From positions 186,001-250,000 of the forward strand of contig NZ_RCNT01000001.1 in NCBI RefSeq assembly GCF_003688285.1: a DNA stretch of 64,000 nt, given 5' to 3'. Below are positions 1 through 8,849 of this stretch, in pieces. The stretch is from Rhodophyticola porphyridii. GTDB taxonomy: Bacteria; Pseudomonadota; Alphaproteobacteria; Rhodobacterales; Rhodobacteraceae. Position 1 is the stretch's first letter; every line of letters begins with the position of its first letter. Under the pieces are notes generated by a model that was not told the DNA's origin, ran no database searches, and worked only from the letters and a program-made list of their open reading frames with translations. Made by a program: the position numbers and the translations under genes.

Positions 1-1
1 T

Positions 2-799
2 CTGTCCGGCGTCATGGCGGCCAAGGGACTTGCCTTCGCGCTTGGCAAACCCCTGATCGGGGTGAACCATCTGGCCGGGCATGCGCTGACCCCGCGGCTG
101 ACCCACGGGCTTGCCTATCCGTATCTGATGCTGCTCGTCTCGGGCGGACATTGCCAGTTTCTGCGCGTGGACGGATCGGACGCCTTCACCCGGCTTGGCG
201 GCACGATCGACGACGCGCCGGGGGAGGCCTTCGACAAGGTCGCCCGCATTCTCGGTCTGCCGCAGCCGGGCGGGCCATCGGTCGAAGCCGAGGCGCTGGG
301 TGGCGACCCGGCCCGGTTCGCACTGCCCCGTCCGCTACTCGACCGGCCGGGCGCCGATCTGTCGTTTTCCGGGCTCAAGACCGCGGTCCTGCGTGCCCGC
401 GATGCGGTGATCGCGAAGAAATCCGGCCTGACGGCGCAGGACCGTGCCGATCTCTGCGCCAGCTTTCAGGCAGCCGTCCGAGACGTTCTGGCCGAGAAAT
501 CCCGCCGGGCGCTCTACGGTCAGACCGGGCTAAGCGGGTTTGCGGTGGCCGGCGGGGTTGCGGCCAACCAGACCCTGCGCGCCGCGCTGGAAGAGGTCGC
601 GGCCGGGCAGGATCTGCCCTTCGTCGCGCCGCCGCTTGCCCTTTGCACCGACAATGCCGCGATGATCGCCTATGCGGGGCTGGAGGCGTTTCGGTGCGGG
701 CAGCGCGACGGCATGGACCTGTCCGCCCGCCCCCGTTGGCCGCTGGACCTGATCAGCCCGGCTCTGATCGGCTCGGGCCGTAAAGGGGCCAAGGCATGA
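2..799 (+). CDS. tsaD: tRNA threonylcarbamoyladenosine transferase TsaD, 5' end outside window
   Basis: Metal-dependent subunit that transfers the threonylcarbamoyl group to A37 of ANN-decoding tRNAs (t6A synthesis, with TsaB, TsaC and TsaE). The reading frame is open from the first bases, so the gene starts upstream; about the last 265 residues are here. Visible family motifs are the metal-ligand segment [12 protein letters not shown], the ASKHA-fold strand LLVSGGHC, the glycine-rich [10 protein letters not shown], and the C-terminal [10 protein letters not shown] and [12 protein letters not shown]. The stop overlaps the gpsA start (ATGA), so the two are translationally coupled. Its partner tsaE lies 17 kb away on the same strand. 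Confidence 0.96.
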   Translation: MSGVMAAKGLAFALGKPLIGVNHLAGHALTPRLTHGLAYPYLMLLVSGGHCQFLRVDGSDAFTRLGGTIDDAPGEAFDKVARILGLPQPGGPSVEAEALGGDPARFALPRPLLDRPGADLSFSGLKTAVLRARDAVIAKKSGLTAQDRADLCASFQAAVRDVLAEKSRRALYGQTGLSGFAVAGGVAANQTLRAALEEVAAGQDLPFVAPPLALCTDNAAMIAYAGLEAFRCGQRDGMDLSARPRWPLDLISPALIGSGRKGAKA

Positions 800-1752
800 C
801 GCCCACACCCATCGATATCGCGGGCGCGGGGGCGTTCGGCACCGCTCTGGCCATCACCCTTGGCAATGCCGGCCATCCGGTGCGACTCTGGGCCCGTGAC
901 GGGGCCGCGGCCATCGACGCGGCGCGCGAAAACACCCGTCGCCTGCCCGGCTACACATTGCCGCCGACAGTCCGTGTGACCGGGGATCTCGCAGAGCTGA
1001 CCGCGCCGATCCTGATCCTCGCCATCCCGACCCAGAAGATGGATGAGTTTCTGGGCAGAAGCGCGCCCTTCCGGGCCAAGGCTCTGGTTTCGACCGCCAA
1101 AGGCATCCACCGTGCCACCGGGCTTGGCCCGACGGCGCTGATCGCCCGGCACCGGGGCGCGGATACGGCCATTGCCCAACTCACCGGGCCCAGCTTTGCC
1201 GAGGATCTGGCCCGCGGGCTGCCAACGGCCCTGACTCTGGCCTGCACGGATGCCGATATGGCCCGGGATCTGCAACATGCTCTCTCAACACCCGCGCTGC
1301 GCCTCTATATCACCAGCGATGTGATCGGGGCCGAACTTGGCGGCGCACTGAAAAACGTCATCGCCATCGCGGCCGGCGCCGTGATGGGGGCCGGGCTTGG
1401 GGAAAGCGCGCGGGCTGCGCTGATGGCTCGCGGCTTTGCCGAGATGCGCCGTGTGGCCCGCGCCGCCGGCGCGCTGGACGAAACGCTTTCCGGGCTTTCC
1501 GGGCTCGGCGATCTGGTTCTGACCTGCACCTCCGCGAAATCCCGCAACACGGCCTTCGGCATGGCCCTGGCCGAGGGCCGCAGCCCCGATCCCGCCGTCA
1601 CGGTGGAGGGGCTCGCCACCGCGGAGGAACTGGCCGCGCGCCCGGAACTGGACACGCCCATTGCCGATGCGGTCGCGGCCCTTGCCACGGGCGCGCTGAC
1701 GCTTGATGCTGTCATCGACATGCTTCTGCGCCGCCCCCTGAAACCGGAGTAG
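796..1752 (+). CDS. gpsA: Glycerol-3-phosphate dehydrogenase [NAD(P)+]
   Basis: Reduces dihydroxyacetone phosphate to sn-glycerol 3-phosphate for phospholipid synthesis; cytosolic. The 318-residue length is normal. The N-terminal Rossmann motif [10 protein letters not shown] lies at residues 10-19. The [14 protein letters not shown] segment, the catalytic-lysine region [12 protein letters not shown] and the substrate-binding KSRNTAFG are all present. The start ATG overlaps the tsaD stop by four bases. The next gene begins 5 bases after the stop, so tsaD-gpsA-EVE form one operon, a common alphaproteobacterial order. Confidence 0.96.
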   Translation: MTPTPIDIAGAGAFGTALAITLGNAGHPVRLWARDGAAAIDAARENTRRLPGYTLPPTVRVTGDLAELTAPILILAIPTQKMDEFLGRSAPFRAKALVSTAKGIHRATGLGPTALIARHRGADTAIAQLTGPSFAEDLARGLPTALTLACTDADMARDLQHALSTPALRLYITSDVIGAELGGALKNVIAIAAGAVMGAGLGESARAALMARGFAEMRRVARAAGALDETLSGLSGLGDLVLTCTSAKSRNTAFGMALAEGRSPDPAVTVEGLATAEELAARPELDTPIADAVAALATGALTLDAVIDMLLRRPLKPE

Positions 1753-1757
1753 CCCCC

Positions 1758-2177
1758 ATGACATACTGGCTTTTCAAATCCGAACCCTCCACCTGGTCAT
1801 GGGACCAGCAGGTCGCCCGGGGCGATGCCGGAGAGGAATGGGACGGTGTCCGCAACTATCAGGCGCGGAACTTCATGCAGGAGATGAAAGTCGGCGACCG
1901 GGGCTTTTTCTACCATTCGCAGAAAGATAAGGAGATCGTGGGGATCGTGGAAGTGATTGCCGAGGCGCATCCCGACAGCACGACCGATGACGAGCGGTGG
2001 GAGTGCGTTGATATCAAGGCGGTCGGGCCGCTGAAGTCACCTGTGAGCCTTGAACAGATCAAGGGCGACACGCGTCTGGCCGAAATGGTTCTGGTGAAAA
2101 ACTCCCGGCTGTCTGTTCAACCCGTCAGAGATCACGAATGGGCCGTGATCTGTGAACTGGGCGGGGCCGGGGGCTGA
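1758..2177 (+). CDS. EVE domain-containing protein
   Basis: A 139-residue protein consisting of one EVE domain, a PUA-like fold thought to bind modified bases in DNA or RNA. The N-terminal YWLFKSEPSTWSW and the central WDGVRNYQARNFM and GDRGFFYHS are the recognisable conserved blocks. It starts 5 bases after gpsA and is followed closely by a RidA gene, so it is probably co-transcribed with both. The ligand cannot be told from the sequence. The family assignment is strong; the cellular role is not established. Confidence 0.92.
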   Translation: MTYWLFKSEPSTWSWDQQVARGDAGEEWDGVRNYQARNFMQEMKVGDRGFFYHSQKDKEIVGIVEVIAEAHPDSTTDDERWECVDIKAVGPLKSPVSLEQIKGDTRLAEMVLVKNSRLSVQPVRDHEWAVICELGGAGG

Positions 2178-2198
2178 CCCGTGCGGAAGAGCCGCAAC

Positions 2199-2681
2199 AT
2201 GCAGACTCCAGAAGAAAGACTGGCCGAACTCGGTCTCATGCTTCCCGCCGCGATTAGCCTGCCGCCCGATCTGCATCTGCCATTTGCGCTGATCAATGTC
2301 CGCGGGGATCGCGTGTTCGTCTCCGGCCATCCGAAACAGACATCGGAGGACGCGATAGCCGGGCCCTATGGCAAGGTCGGCGCAGATCTGTCGACCGAGG
2401 CGGCGGCGCTTGCGGCTCGGGATATCGCGCTTTCGGTGCTGGCCAATCTCCGGGCCGAGATCGGCCCCCTGTCCCGGGTCGCGGGCTGGTCCCGCGTGTT
2501 TGGCATGGTCAACTCCGCCCCCGGTTATGATCAGCAGCATCTGGTGATCAACGGGTTCAGCGACCTGATCGTCGACGTGTTCGGCGCGGAGGTGGGGCGC
2601 CATGCGCGCTCCGCAATCGGCGTTGCGGGATTGCCGATGAATTTCGCCATCGAGATCGAGGCTGAATTGTCTCTCGCCTGA
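2199..2681 (+). CDS. RidA family protein (first of two)
   Basis: RidA/YjgF-type proteins hydrolyse reactive enamines and imines made by PLP enzymes. This is the longer, about 160-residue subgroup that begins PEERLAELGLMLP. The segment HARSAIGVAGLP carries the arginine equivalent to the RidA substrate-binding Arg105, and NSAPGY precedes the C-terminal half, so the active site looks intact. I chose the ATG at 2199 because GGAAGAG lies at suitable spacing upstream; a GTG at 2181 is the alternative. A second copy with the same start pattern is at 36360. Terminates the tsaD-gpsA-EVE group. Confidence 0.88.
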   Translation: MQTPEERLAELGLMLPAAISLPPDLHLPFALINVRGDRVFVSGHPKQTSEDAIAGPYGKVGADLSTEAAALAARDIALSVLANLRAEIGPLSRVAGWSRVFGMVNSAPGYDQQHLVINGFSDLIVDVFGAEVGRHARSAIGVAGLPMNFAIEIEAELSLA

Positions 2682-2793
2682 TCCAGCCTTGGCGGCTACG
2701 CCCGGGCCCAAGGCCGATGCGCGCTTTGGCGCTGCGCCGGAAACAGGCTTGGGGGAATGCGAAGAAAGGTTGCGAGAGGCCCCTGCGGCCCGC

Positions 2794-2828
2794 AAAAAAT
2801 GGAGGGCCCCGACCCCCCGGGACCCTCC
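2794..2828 (-). terminator. Rho-independent terminator with no gene of its own, minus strand
   Basis: On the minus strand a strong hairpin (GGAGGG pairing with CCCTCC, then CGGG with CCCG, small loop) is followed by ATTTTTTG. On the plus strand no T-run follows, so it does not serve the RidA gene. It lies beyond the terminator of the DUF2853 gene. It may back up that terminator or end an unrecognised small RNA. The rest of the 2682-3028 interval holds no supportable gene. Confidence 0.6.
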
Positions 2829-2975
2829 AACACCCACGCGCACATCTCGCTCCGCACGTGTTCTATCTGAGGGCCCACCGTCCTGGCCGGGCATGCAGGG
2901 GGTGATAGCGCCAAGCCATCTCACACGCAAAACAATTGCCCGGAGAATTTAAGCTAAACGAACCCTTAGAAATGC

Positions 2976-3007
2976 AAAAAGGGCCCGCGCACCGGCCGGC
3001 CCCTTTC
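2976..3007 (-). terminator. Terminator of the DUF2853 gene
   Basis: On the minus strand AAAGGG pairs with CCCTTT across an interrupted GC-rich stem and is followed by a run of T, about 20 bases after the stop codon of the DUF2853 gene. Confidence 0.7.
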
Positions 3008-3028
3008 CGATCTCGGTGCGGTCCGGCT

Positions 3029-3370
3029 TCAGCCGTAGACGCTTTCCTTTCCGAAATGCTTGGTCAGCATGTAATAGACCACGGCGCGGTACTTGTTGCG
3101 CTCGGATTGGCCATAGGTCGCAATGACGCTGTTGATCGCCTCCATCAATTGCGGGCCGTCGCTCAGACCCAGCTTCTTGATCAGGAAGTTGTTCTTCACC
3201 GTCTCCAGCTCTCCGGGCTGTGTGGCAGCCACGGTTGCGGCGTCGGCGTCGTAAATCGCGGGGCCGCAGCCGATCGTGACCTTGGTCAGCAGGTCCATAT
3301 CCGGTGTCATGCCACACTTGTTTTTCAAATCATCCGCATAGATCGCGATCAAATCGTCTCGCTTGCCCAT
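3029..3370 (-). CDS. DUF2853 family protein
   Basis: A 113-residue soluble protein matching the DUF2853 family, which is frequent in marine alphaproteobacteria and bacteroidetes and has no known function. Recognisable features are the N-terminal KRDDLIAIYADDLK, the central IGCGPAIYDADAATVA and the C-terminal YRAVVYYMLTKHF. The start ATG is preceded by GGGAGT at good spacing. It appears to be a single-gene transcript with its own terminator downstream. The thiamine-diphosphate enzyme upstream is 170 bases away, so co-transcription is uncertain. Confidence 0.85.
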   Translation of the reverse strand: MGKRDDLIAIYADDLKNKCGMTPDMDLLTKVTIGCGPAIYDADAATVAATQPGELETVKNNFLIKKLGLSDGPQLMEAINSVIATYGQSERNKYRAVVYYMLTKHFGKESVYG

Positions 3371-3540
3371 CAGATACTCCCAGTCATTATGGTTCGGGGC
3401 TTTCCCCCATTTTGCGGTGCCGAGAGTGGCGCGAAGAAGGTCAAAAAGAAAGGGGAAATGGCGCGCCGTCGGCTCAGACGCGCCGAAACCCTCGGTTTCG
3501 ACGGCACCGGTTCATCCGCGGCCGGCCCGGATCAGGCCGG

Positions 3541-5085
3541 TCAGAGCACGATCTCGATCAGCTGTGGCCCCGGCGTCGCCAGCGCCTCCCCCAGCGCCGC
3601 CACAAGGTCGTCCGCCGTCTCCGCCCGCTGCCCGGGCACCCCGTGTCCCCTGGCCAAGGCCACCCAATCCAGCAGCGGATCTTCCACATCGAACATGGCG
3701 TGGGCGTTCCGGCCCACCTCCGTCACGCCCAGATTGGCCAGTTCCCCTCGCAGGATCTGATAGCCGCGATTGGCGAAGATCAGCACCGTAACGTTCAGCC
3801 GCTCCCGCGCCATGGTCCAGAGCGATTGCAACGTATACATGGCCGACCCGTCACCGCTAAGCGCGATCACCGGCCTGTCCGGGCAGGCAACCGCCGCGCC
3901 CGTGGCCACGGGAAGGCCCTGCCCGATCGCCCCGCCGGTCGTGACCAGCAGGTCATGGGGCCGTGCGGTCGCTGTGGCCGCCAGTATCGGCGCGCCATTG
4001 GTCACCGCCTCGTTCACCAGTATCGCGTTTTCCGGCATCAGGGCGGCAATTGCGTCGGCCACTTTGGCAATCTCCATCGCGCCCGTGGGAAGGGCGGGCA
4101 GATCAAGTGGTGTCGTGTCGAACGGCGCATCGTCGTCCAGTTCCAGATGATCGGCCAGCGCCTGAAGGGTCCAGCCCACATCCATGCCCGGCAGGCACAA
4201 ATCCTCGATGATGCATCCGGGTGGTGTTGGCAGACTTGGCTTGCCCGGATAGGCGAAGAAATTGACCGGTCGATTGGCGCCGCATAACACGATCCCGTTC
4301 AGATCCGCATGGGCGGCCAGATTCTGATCGACCGGATAGGGTTGCAACTGTATTGGCGGATGACCCGCGCCGCGTTGCAGGCGCGGAACCTGCAAGGGCG
4401 ACATGAGCCGCGCGCCCGTGGCCGCCGCGATCTGGCCCGCGCGGACCAGATGCGGCGCGCGCAGCGCCGGGCCAGAGATCAGCAGGGCCGACCTGCCACG
4501 CGACAGGCGGTCCGCCGCTGCGGCGATGCTGGCCTCATCCGGTCGGTGCAGGGCGGGCGGCGCGGCGGCGGTCACCGCGCCCTCGGCCGGACCCCATGCC
4601 GTGTCGGCGGGCAGGATCAGCGTAGCAATCCTCCCGCCCCCGCTGCGGGCGGCGGTGATTGCCGCGGCCCCGTCTCTGGCCACATCGCCGGCGCTGGCGG
4701 TCACGCGGGTCCATTCGGAGATGACTGCGCTTGCCCCTGCCGTGTCCCCTTTCAGCGGGCTTTCATATTGCAGGTGATAGGTCGCGTGATCCCCCATGAC
4801 ATTCACGATTCCGCTGCCCGCTTTCCTGGCATTGTGCAGATTGGCGATCGCGTTGGCGAAGCCCGGGGCCAGATGCAGCATCGTGGCGGCAACCCTGCCG
4901 CTCATGCGAAAATACCCGTCTGCGGCGCCCGATGCCCCGCCTTCGAACAGACACAGGACACACCGCATATCGGGGTGCCGGTCCAATGCGGCGACGAAGT
5001 GCATTTCCGACGTGCCGGGATTGGCAAAGCAGGTGTCCAACCCGCTTTGAAGAAAACTGGAGACGAGGCTTTCGGCACCGTTCAT
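3541..5085 (-). CDS. Thiamine-diphosphate-dependent enzyme, acetolactate synthase large-subunit-like
   Basis: A 514-residue member of the acetolactate synthase / benzoylformate decarboxylase superfamily. The N-terminal pyrimidine-binding domain has FANPGTSEMHF and the catalytic glutamate in LCLFEGGASGAADGY. The C-terminal diphosphate-binding domain has the GDGSAMYTLQ motif, followed by the cofactor-loop segment FANRGYQILRGEL. It resembles the IlvX-type proteins annotated as acetolactate synthase large subunit, which lack a partner regulatory subunit. No ilvN is nearby, so a role in branched-chain amino acid synthesis is doubtful, and a 2-keto-acid decarboxylase is equally possible. Start ATG follows AGGAGTTG. 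Confidence 0.82.
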   Translation of the reverse strand: MNGAESLVSSFLQSGLDTCFANPGTSEMHFVAALDRHPDMRCVLCLFEGGASGAADGYFRMSGRVAATMLHLAPGFANAIANLHNARKAGSGIVNVMGDHATYHLQYESPLKGDTAGASAVISEWTRVTASAGDVARDGAAAITAARSGGGRIATLILPADTAWGPAEGAVTAAAPPALHRPDEASIAAAADRLSRGRSALLISGPALRAPHLVRAGQIAAATGARLMSPLQVPRLQRGAGHPPIQLQPYPVDQNLAAHADLNGIVLCGANRPVNFFAYPGKPSLPTPPGCIIEDLCLPGMDVGWTLQALADHLELDDDAPFDTTPLDLPALPTGAMEIAKVADAIAALMPENAILVNEAVTNGAPILAATATARPHDLLVTTGGAIGQGLPVATGAAVACPDRPVIALSGDGSAMYTLQSLWTMARERLNVTVLIFANRGYQILRGELANLGVTEVGRNAHAMFDVEDPLLDWVALARGHGVPGQRAETADDLVAALGEALATPGPQLIEIVL

Positions 5086-5575
5086 GGGGCAACTCCTGTA
5101 GGGTTTGGCACGGGGCTCCCACGCTCACGGAGTACCGGCCTTGCAAAGAGAATTCACCGATGGGCTAACCCTGTATTAATCAATCTGTGGCATCAAAAAA
5201 GGCGGTATGCCAGCGGTCGGGTCGACACCTGCCGCGAAACAGGACATCGGTTTTCGAGCGCCTTTCCCAAGACAGCCCCCAAGGGCCAAGGACGGGCGGC
5301 AGGAACCGCTGACAGCGAAACGCCCCTTGCCCGGCTGATACCCGGACCGGGGACTGAAAACCGCTCCGCCTTTGAAGCGGCGCCGCTTCTTCTTCTTTCC
5401 CGAATGCTCTGGCCTGGGAAACATGAAGACCCGAAAAACCCGAGGAGCCAGAATGTGCGTGCCCGGCCTCGGCTCGGCCGCCCGCAGGCTTACGCGCCCT
5501 GCATTCCCGTGCCGGCCCATCCGGCGGTCCATGACCCTGCGTGCGCGCCGCGGCCCGTCTGCAGCGAGGGGAGGG
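5086..5575. other. 490-base interval without a supportable gene
   Basis: No convincing gene or tRNA is visible. It contains the perfect palindrome GAAGCGGCGCCGCTTC (5374-5389) followed by a pyrimidine tract, and the upstream region of the minus-strand thiamine-diphosphate enzyme. An open frame of about 54 codons starts at 5423 but its Arg/Pro/Ala composition looks like chance in GC-rich DNA. Confidence 0.5.
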
Positions 5576-6235
5576 CTAGAGATTTGAGATGAATCTTTCG
5601 GGATCGATGAGATCGAAGCGGTCATAATACGCGCCCGCACCCAACTCCGCGAGTTCCAGATCCTTGTAGCGCTTGAGAAGCGCGTCGTATTCCTGTTCCA
5701 GAACCCTGTTCTCCGGATCGAGGTTGCTGATGCAGGCCAGACCCGTGCGCCGGGCCGCCACGATATCGACAGTCAGGTCCAGAAGTGCCATGACGACTTT
5801 CCAGACATCCCCGGTCCAGGCCGTCAGATGATCGACCTTGCTGAGGTTGCGCGTCGTCATCTCGTAGTCGAAGGGACAGATATCGTGCAGGCAGATCATG
5901 CCGCTGCCGCCCATCGCCTTTTCGGCATTCATGAAGTCGCGAAGAGCATATTCAAACAGGTGCATTCCGTCGACAAACGTGAGGTCCGGCACCCAACCCA
6001 GTCGTCCCAGCACGCCGGACGCGAAGAAGTCGTCACTCGTCTGCTGGAAAAACATCATGGCTTCGGATTGGTTGAACACATCCGCCCGGATGGCAAATTC
6101 AGGGTCGACGGCCATGAAGCTGCACTTCACCCGGGAGACTGAATCGCCGCTCCGGGATCCGATCTCCAGATAGCGCTCGACATTTCGGCGGGCTTCGATC
6201 TCCGACAGAACCCGCAGATAGCTCACATCCGTCAT
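5576..6235 (-). CDS. Class I SAM-dependent methyltransferase (Methyltransf_24-like)
   Basis: A 219-residue protein with the SAM-binding motif I YLEIGSRSGDS near residues 22-32, an acidic residue after the next strand (AVDPEF), and the FVDGMHLFEYALRDF segment typical of Methyltransf_24 / cephalosporin-hydroxylase-like enzymes that act on glycans or polyketides. CLHDICPFDYEM gives likely metal or catalytic residues. It is the last gene of the minus-strand run ahcY, glycosyltransferase-like, methyltransferase, 80 bases after its neighbour. Its product SAH is the substrate of AhcY, so the grouping makes metabolic sense. Substrate unknown. Confidence 0.78.
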   Translation of the reverse strand: MTDVSYLRVLSEIEARRNVERYLEIGSRSGDSVSRVKCSFMAVDPEFAIRADVFNQSEAMMFFQQTSDDFFASGVLGRLGWVPDLTFVDGMHLFEYALRDFMNAEKAMGGSGMICLHDICPFDYEMTTRNLSKVDHLTAWTGDVWKVVMALLDLTVDIVAARRTGLACISNLDPENRVLEQEYDALLKRYKDLELAELGAGAYYDRFDLIDPERFISNL

Positions 6236-6315
6236 CGCCGGAAAATCGGGATGCGGGATATCTCCGCGATTTTTTTCCTAAGCCAAACATGCAGGTCCTC
6301 TCCAATCCCTGGGGG

Positions 6316-7266
6316 CTAGTTCACCGATTGGATTGCGCTATGCAACTGCGCGGCGATGCCTTTATGCGATGTTTTCTGCTTCAGCACCATGACCCGCTCC
6401 ATGGCGTCATGCCATGGAGGGCCGTCGAAGCTCTCCTTCAGAAATCCGAATCCATCGTTCAGGGTCTTCTCCGACGTATCGGGCAGCATGTACGGATAAT
6501 CCTCTCCAAGAAGCTCCACCGCATCGTCGGTCTGTCGGTTGGTAATGATCACAGAGTTGCAGGCCGCGGCTGTTATTCCTTTGGTAAACGGACGAAAGGA
6601 GCGATCATCCTCCTGCGGCATGGCCGGCCGAACGCAGTAATGGCAATTGAACGCGCCCAGCTTGCCCACATTCCGGTCAAAGGACGGCTTCAGCCCAGCC
6701 TCCAGCACCGTGAGCTGGCGCAGGATTTCCGGGGTGGTTGCAGCGGCTGCAGGGCTTCCAAAAAACACCACGGACAGATGGTCCGGCGGGGTGAACGTGA
6801 TCCGGTCAAGGGCCGCATCGTAGTTGTGCAGCACGACATGGATATCGCCGGATACAGTCTGGCCAGCTGCTTTCAGGGCATCCTGATGTTTCTGCAACAT
6901 GTGCGCCCCGATATGGGATGTCGCGATATGCCCGTCCACGCCGTGGGGAATCATGTACTTGACGCCCAGATCCACGTAATCGACCAAAATCGCACGACTT
7001 TTCCGGCGGAGACGCTCGAAATCCTCTGGTTCCCAGCCAAGGGCGGCATATTTGGAGAACACATAGACGCTGCCCTTTGGCTGAGCCGCGACCCATGCTT
7101 TCACCCAGAGTTTCTGAGCCCGGCTCACATATGCGACCCGCGTATCGTAGTCTTCGGCATGGAACCGGCGCATATGAGCGGCGAGCTGGTTGATCCGCAT
7201 TCGCGAACTTCCCATGTCCCGCCGCGCCCAGCGGGCCACGAATACCAGTCTCGTTTTCCCTGTCAT
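6316..7266 (-). CDS. Glycosyltransferase-like protein of unknown substrate
   Basis: A 316-residue protein beginning MTGKTRLVFVARWARRDMG. The SSRMRINQLAAHM block looks like the first GT-B half-domain, where sugar transferases define an acceptor site. The C-terminal ITAAACNSVIITNRQ and AVELLGEDYPYM resemble the nucleotide-sugar site of family 1/4 glycosyltransferases. I could not match it to a named family. The ATG at 7266 is 17 bases after the ahcY stop, which implies co-transcription; upstream codons in the same frame lie inside ahcY and are unlikely to be used. A methyltransferase follows, so together they may decorate a surface glycan. Confidence 0.6.
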   Translation of the reverse strand: MTGKTRLVFVARWARRDMGSSRMRINQLAAHMRRFHAEDYDTRVAYVSRAQKLWVKAWVAAQPKGSVYVFSKYAALGWEPEDFERLRRKSRAILVDYVDLGVKYMIPHGVDGHIATSHIGAHMLQKHQDALKAAGQTVSGDIHVVLHNYDAALDRITFTPPDHLSVVFFGSPAAAATTPEILRQLTVLEAGLKPSFDRNVGKLGAFNCHYCVRPAMPQEDDRSFRPFTKGITAAACNSVIITNRQTDDAVELLGEDYPYMLPDTSEKTLNDGFGFLKESFDGPPWHDAMERVMVLKQKTSHKGIAAQLHSAIQSVN

Positions 7267-7283
7267 CGGCGCCTTTGGTTCTT

Positions 7284-8675
7284 TCAATACCGATAATGCT
7301 CGGGCTTGAACGGCCCGTCCTGCGCCACGCCGATATAGTCCGCCTGTTCCTTGGCGAGTTGGGTCAGTTTCACACCGATCTTCTTCAGATGCAGGCGCGC
7401 GACTTTCTCGTCCAGCAGCTTCGGCAGGACGTAGACCTCGTTGTTGTACTCCTCCCCCTTGGTCCACAGCTCGATCTGGGCCAGAACCTGGTTGGTGAAG
7501 GAGGCCGACATCACGAAAGACGGGTGGCCGGTGGCATTACCGAGGTTCAGCAACCGCCCCTCGGACAGCAGGATCAACCGGTTGCCCGAGGGCATCTCGA
7601 TCATATCCACCTGTTCCTTGATGTTTGTCCATTTGTGGTTCTTCAGCGCGGCGACCTGAATCTCATTGTCGAAATGGCCGATATTGCCGACGATCGCCAT
7701 GTCCTTCATCTCGCGCATATGCTCGATGCGGATCACGTCCTTGTTGCCGGTGGTGGTGATGAAGATATCCGCATGCGGCAGTTCGTCTTCCAGCAGCACG
7801 ACCTCGAACCCGTCCATGGCTGCCTGCAGGGCGCAAATCGGATCGACCTCGGTCACCTTCACGCGGGCCCCGGCCCCGCGCAGGGATGCCGCCGAACCCT
7901 TGCCGACATCGCCATAGCCGCAGACGACGGCCACCTTTCCGGCCATCATTGTGTCGGTGGCGCGCCGGATGCCGTCCACAAGGCTTTCCTTGCAGCCGTA
8001 CTTGTTGTCGAATTTCGACTTGGTCACGCTGTCATTCACATTGATCGCCGGGAAGGGCAGGTGGCCCTTCTCCATCATCTGGTACAGGCGGTGAACGCCG
8101 GTCGTCGTCTCTTCGGTGACGCCCTGGATCATGTGACGCTGCTTCACGAACCAGCCGGGGGTTTCCTTGATCCGCTTGCGGATCTGGTCGAAAAGCGCGA
8201 CCTCCTCATCCGACGTCGGCACCGCGATCAGGTCTTCCTCGCCTTCCTCGACCCGTGCGCCCATCAGGATGTAAAGCGTCGCGTCGCCCCCGTCGTCGAG
8301 GATCATGTTGCAACCGCCTTCGTTGAACTGGAAGATCTTGTCGGCGTAATCCCAGTATTCCTCCAGCGTTTCGCCCTTGATGGCGAAGACCGGCACCCCG
8401 GCGGCGGCGATCGCGGCGGCGGCGTGATCCTGCGTGGAGAAGATGTTGCACGACGCCCAGCGAACCTCCGCACCCAGCTCCACAAGCGTCTCGATCAGCA
8501 CCGCCGTCTGGATCGTCATGTGCAGAGAGCCGGCAATTCGCGCGCCTTTCAGGGGTTTGGAGGCCCCGTATTCCTCGCGCAGCGCCATCAGCCCGGGCAT
8601 TTCGGTTTCGGCGATATCCAGTTCCTTGCGGCCATATTCGGCCAGAGCAATGTCTTTCACGATGTAATCGGTCAC
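7284..8675 (-). CDS. ahcY: Adenosylhomocysteinase
   Basis: Hydrolyses S-adenosylhomocysteine to adenosine and homocysteine, completing the SAM cycle; NAD-dependent cytosolic tetramer. The 463 residues include the bacterial insertion relative to animal enzymes. Diagnostic segments are [13 protein letters not shown], the catalytic [11 protein letters not shown], the NAD-binding [13 protein letters not shown], and the C-terminal FKPEHYRY that closes the active site. I chose the GTG at 8675: it gives the family N-terminus ([14 protein letters not shown]) and a GGAAAGG sits upstream. An open frame continues upstream but is non-coding. It starts a minus-strand operon with a glycosyltransferase-like gene and a methyltransferase. 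Confidence 0.96.
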   Translation of the reverse strand: MTDYIVKDIALAEYGRKELDIAETEMPGLMALREEYGASKPLKGARIAGSLHMTIQTAVLIETLVELGAEVRWASCNIFSTQDHAAAAIAAAGVPVFAIKGETLEEYWDYADKIFQFNEGGCNMILDDGGDATLYILMGARVEEGEEDLIAVPTSDEEVALFDQIRKRIKETPGWFVKQRHMIQGVTEETTTGVHRLYQMMEKGHLPFPAINVNDSVTKSKFDNKYGCKESLVDGIRRATDTMMAGKVAVVCGYGDVGKGSAASLRGAGARVKVTEVDPICALQAAMDGFEVVLLEDELPHADIFITTTGNKDVIRIEHMREMKDMAIVGNIGHFDNEIQVAALKNHKWTNIKEQVDMIEMPSGNRLILLSEGRLLNLGNATGHPSFVMSASFTNQVLAQIELWTKGEEYNNEVYVLPKLLDEKVARLHLKKIGVKLTQLAKEQADYIGVAQDGPFKPEHYRY

Positions 8676-8777
8676 GGGGGGCAGCCTTTCCTTCGGGCAC
8701 AGATCTCTGTTTGGATGGCGACATAGCAGGGCACCATTGGCGCGGCAATGCCGGCGGCGCCGCGAATCCGGCGCGCC

Positions 8778-8791
8778 TTGATCAGTGTCAA
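8778..8791. promoter_or_regulatory. FNR/FnrL-type binding site
   Basis: TTGATCAGTGTCAA matches the FNR consensus TTGAT-N4-ATCAA at nine of ten fixed positions. It lies in the 174-base divergent interval between ahcY and the alcohol dehydrogenase. Its centre is about 65 bases before the dehydrogenase ATG, compatible with a class II activator position (-41.5) if the transcript has a short leader. Inferred from motif only. Confidence 0.45.
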
Positions 8792-8849
8792 ATCCCCGAC
8801 AACCAGAACATGTAAGTTGCAGTTGAAAGCAATCTTTAGGAGAACGCCG

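Noticed and set aside
3485-3505. Small perfect hairpin CGAAACC-CTC-GGTTTCG downstream of the thiamine-diphosphate enzyme
   Set aside because: No T-run on the minus strand directly after the stem; terminator function not supportable.
5372-5587. Plus-strand frame of 71 codons (and overlapping minus-strand frame of 154 codons)
   Set aside because: Composition is Arg/Pro/Ala as expected by chance in GC-rich DNA; no ribosome site and overlap with the methyltransferase end.
8676-8849. SAH riboswitch upstream of ahcY
   Set aside because: I looked for the conserved core on the minus strand and did not find it; the interval is short and holds promoters and the FNR-like box.
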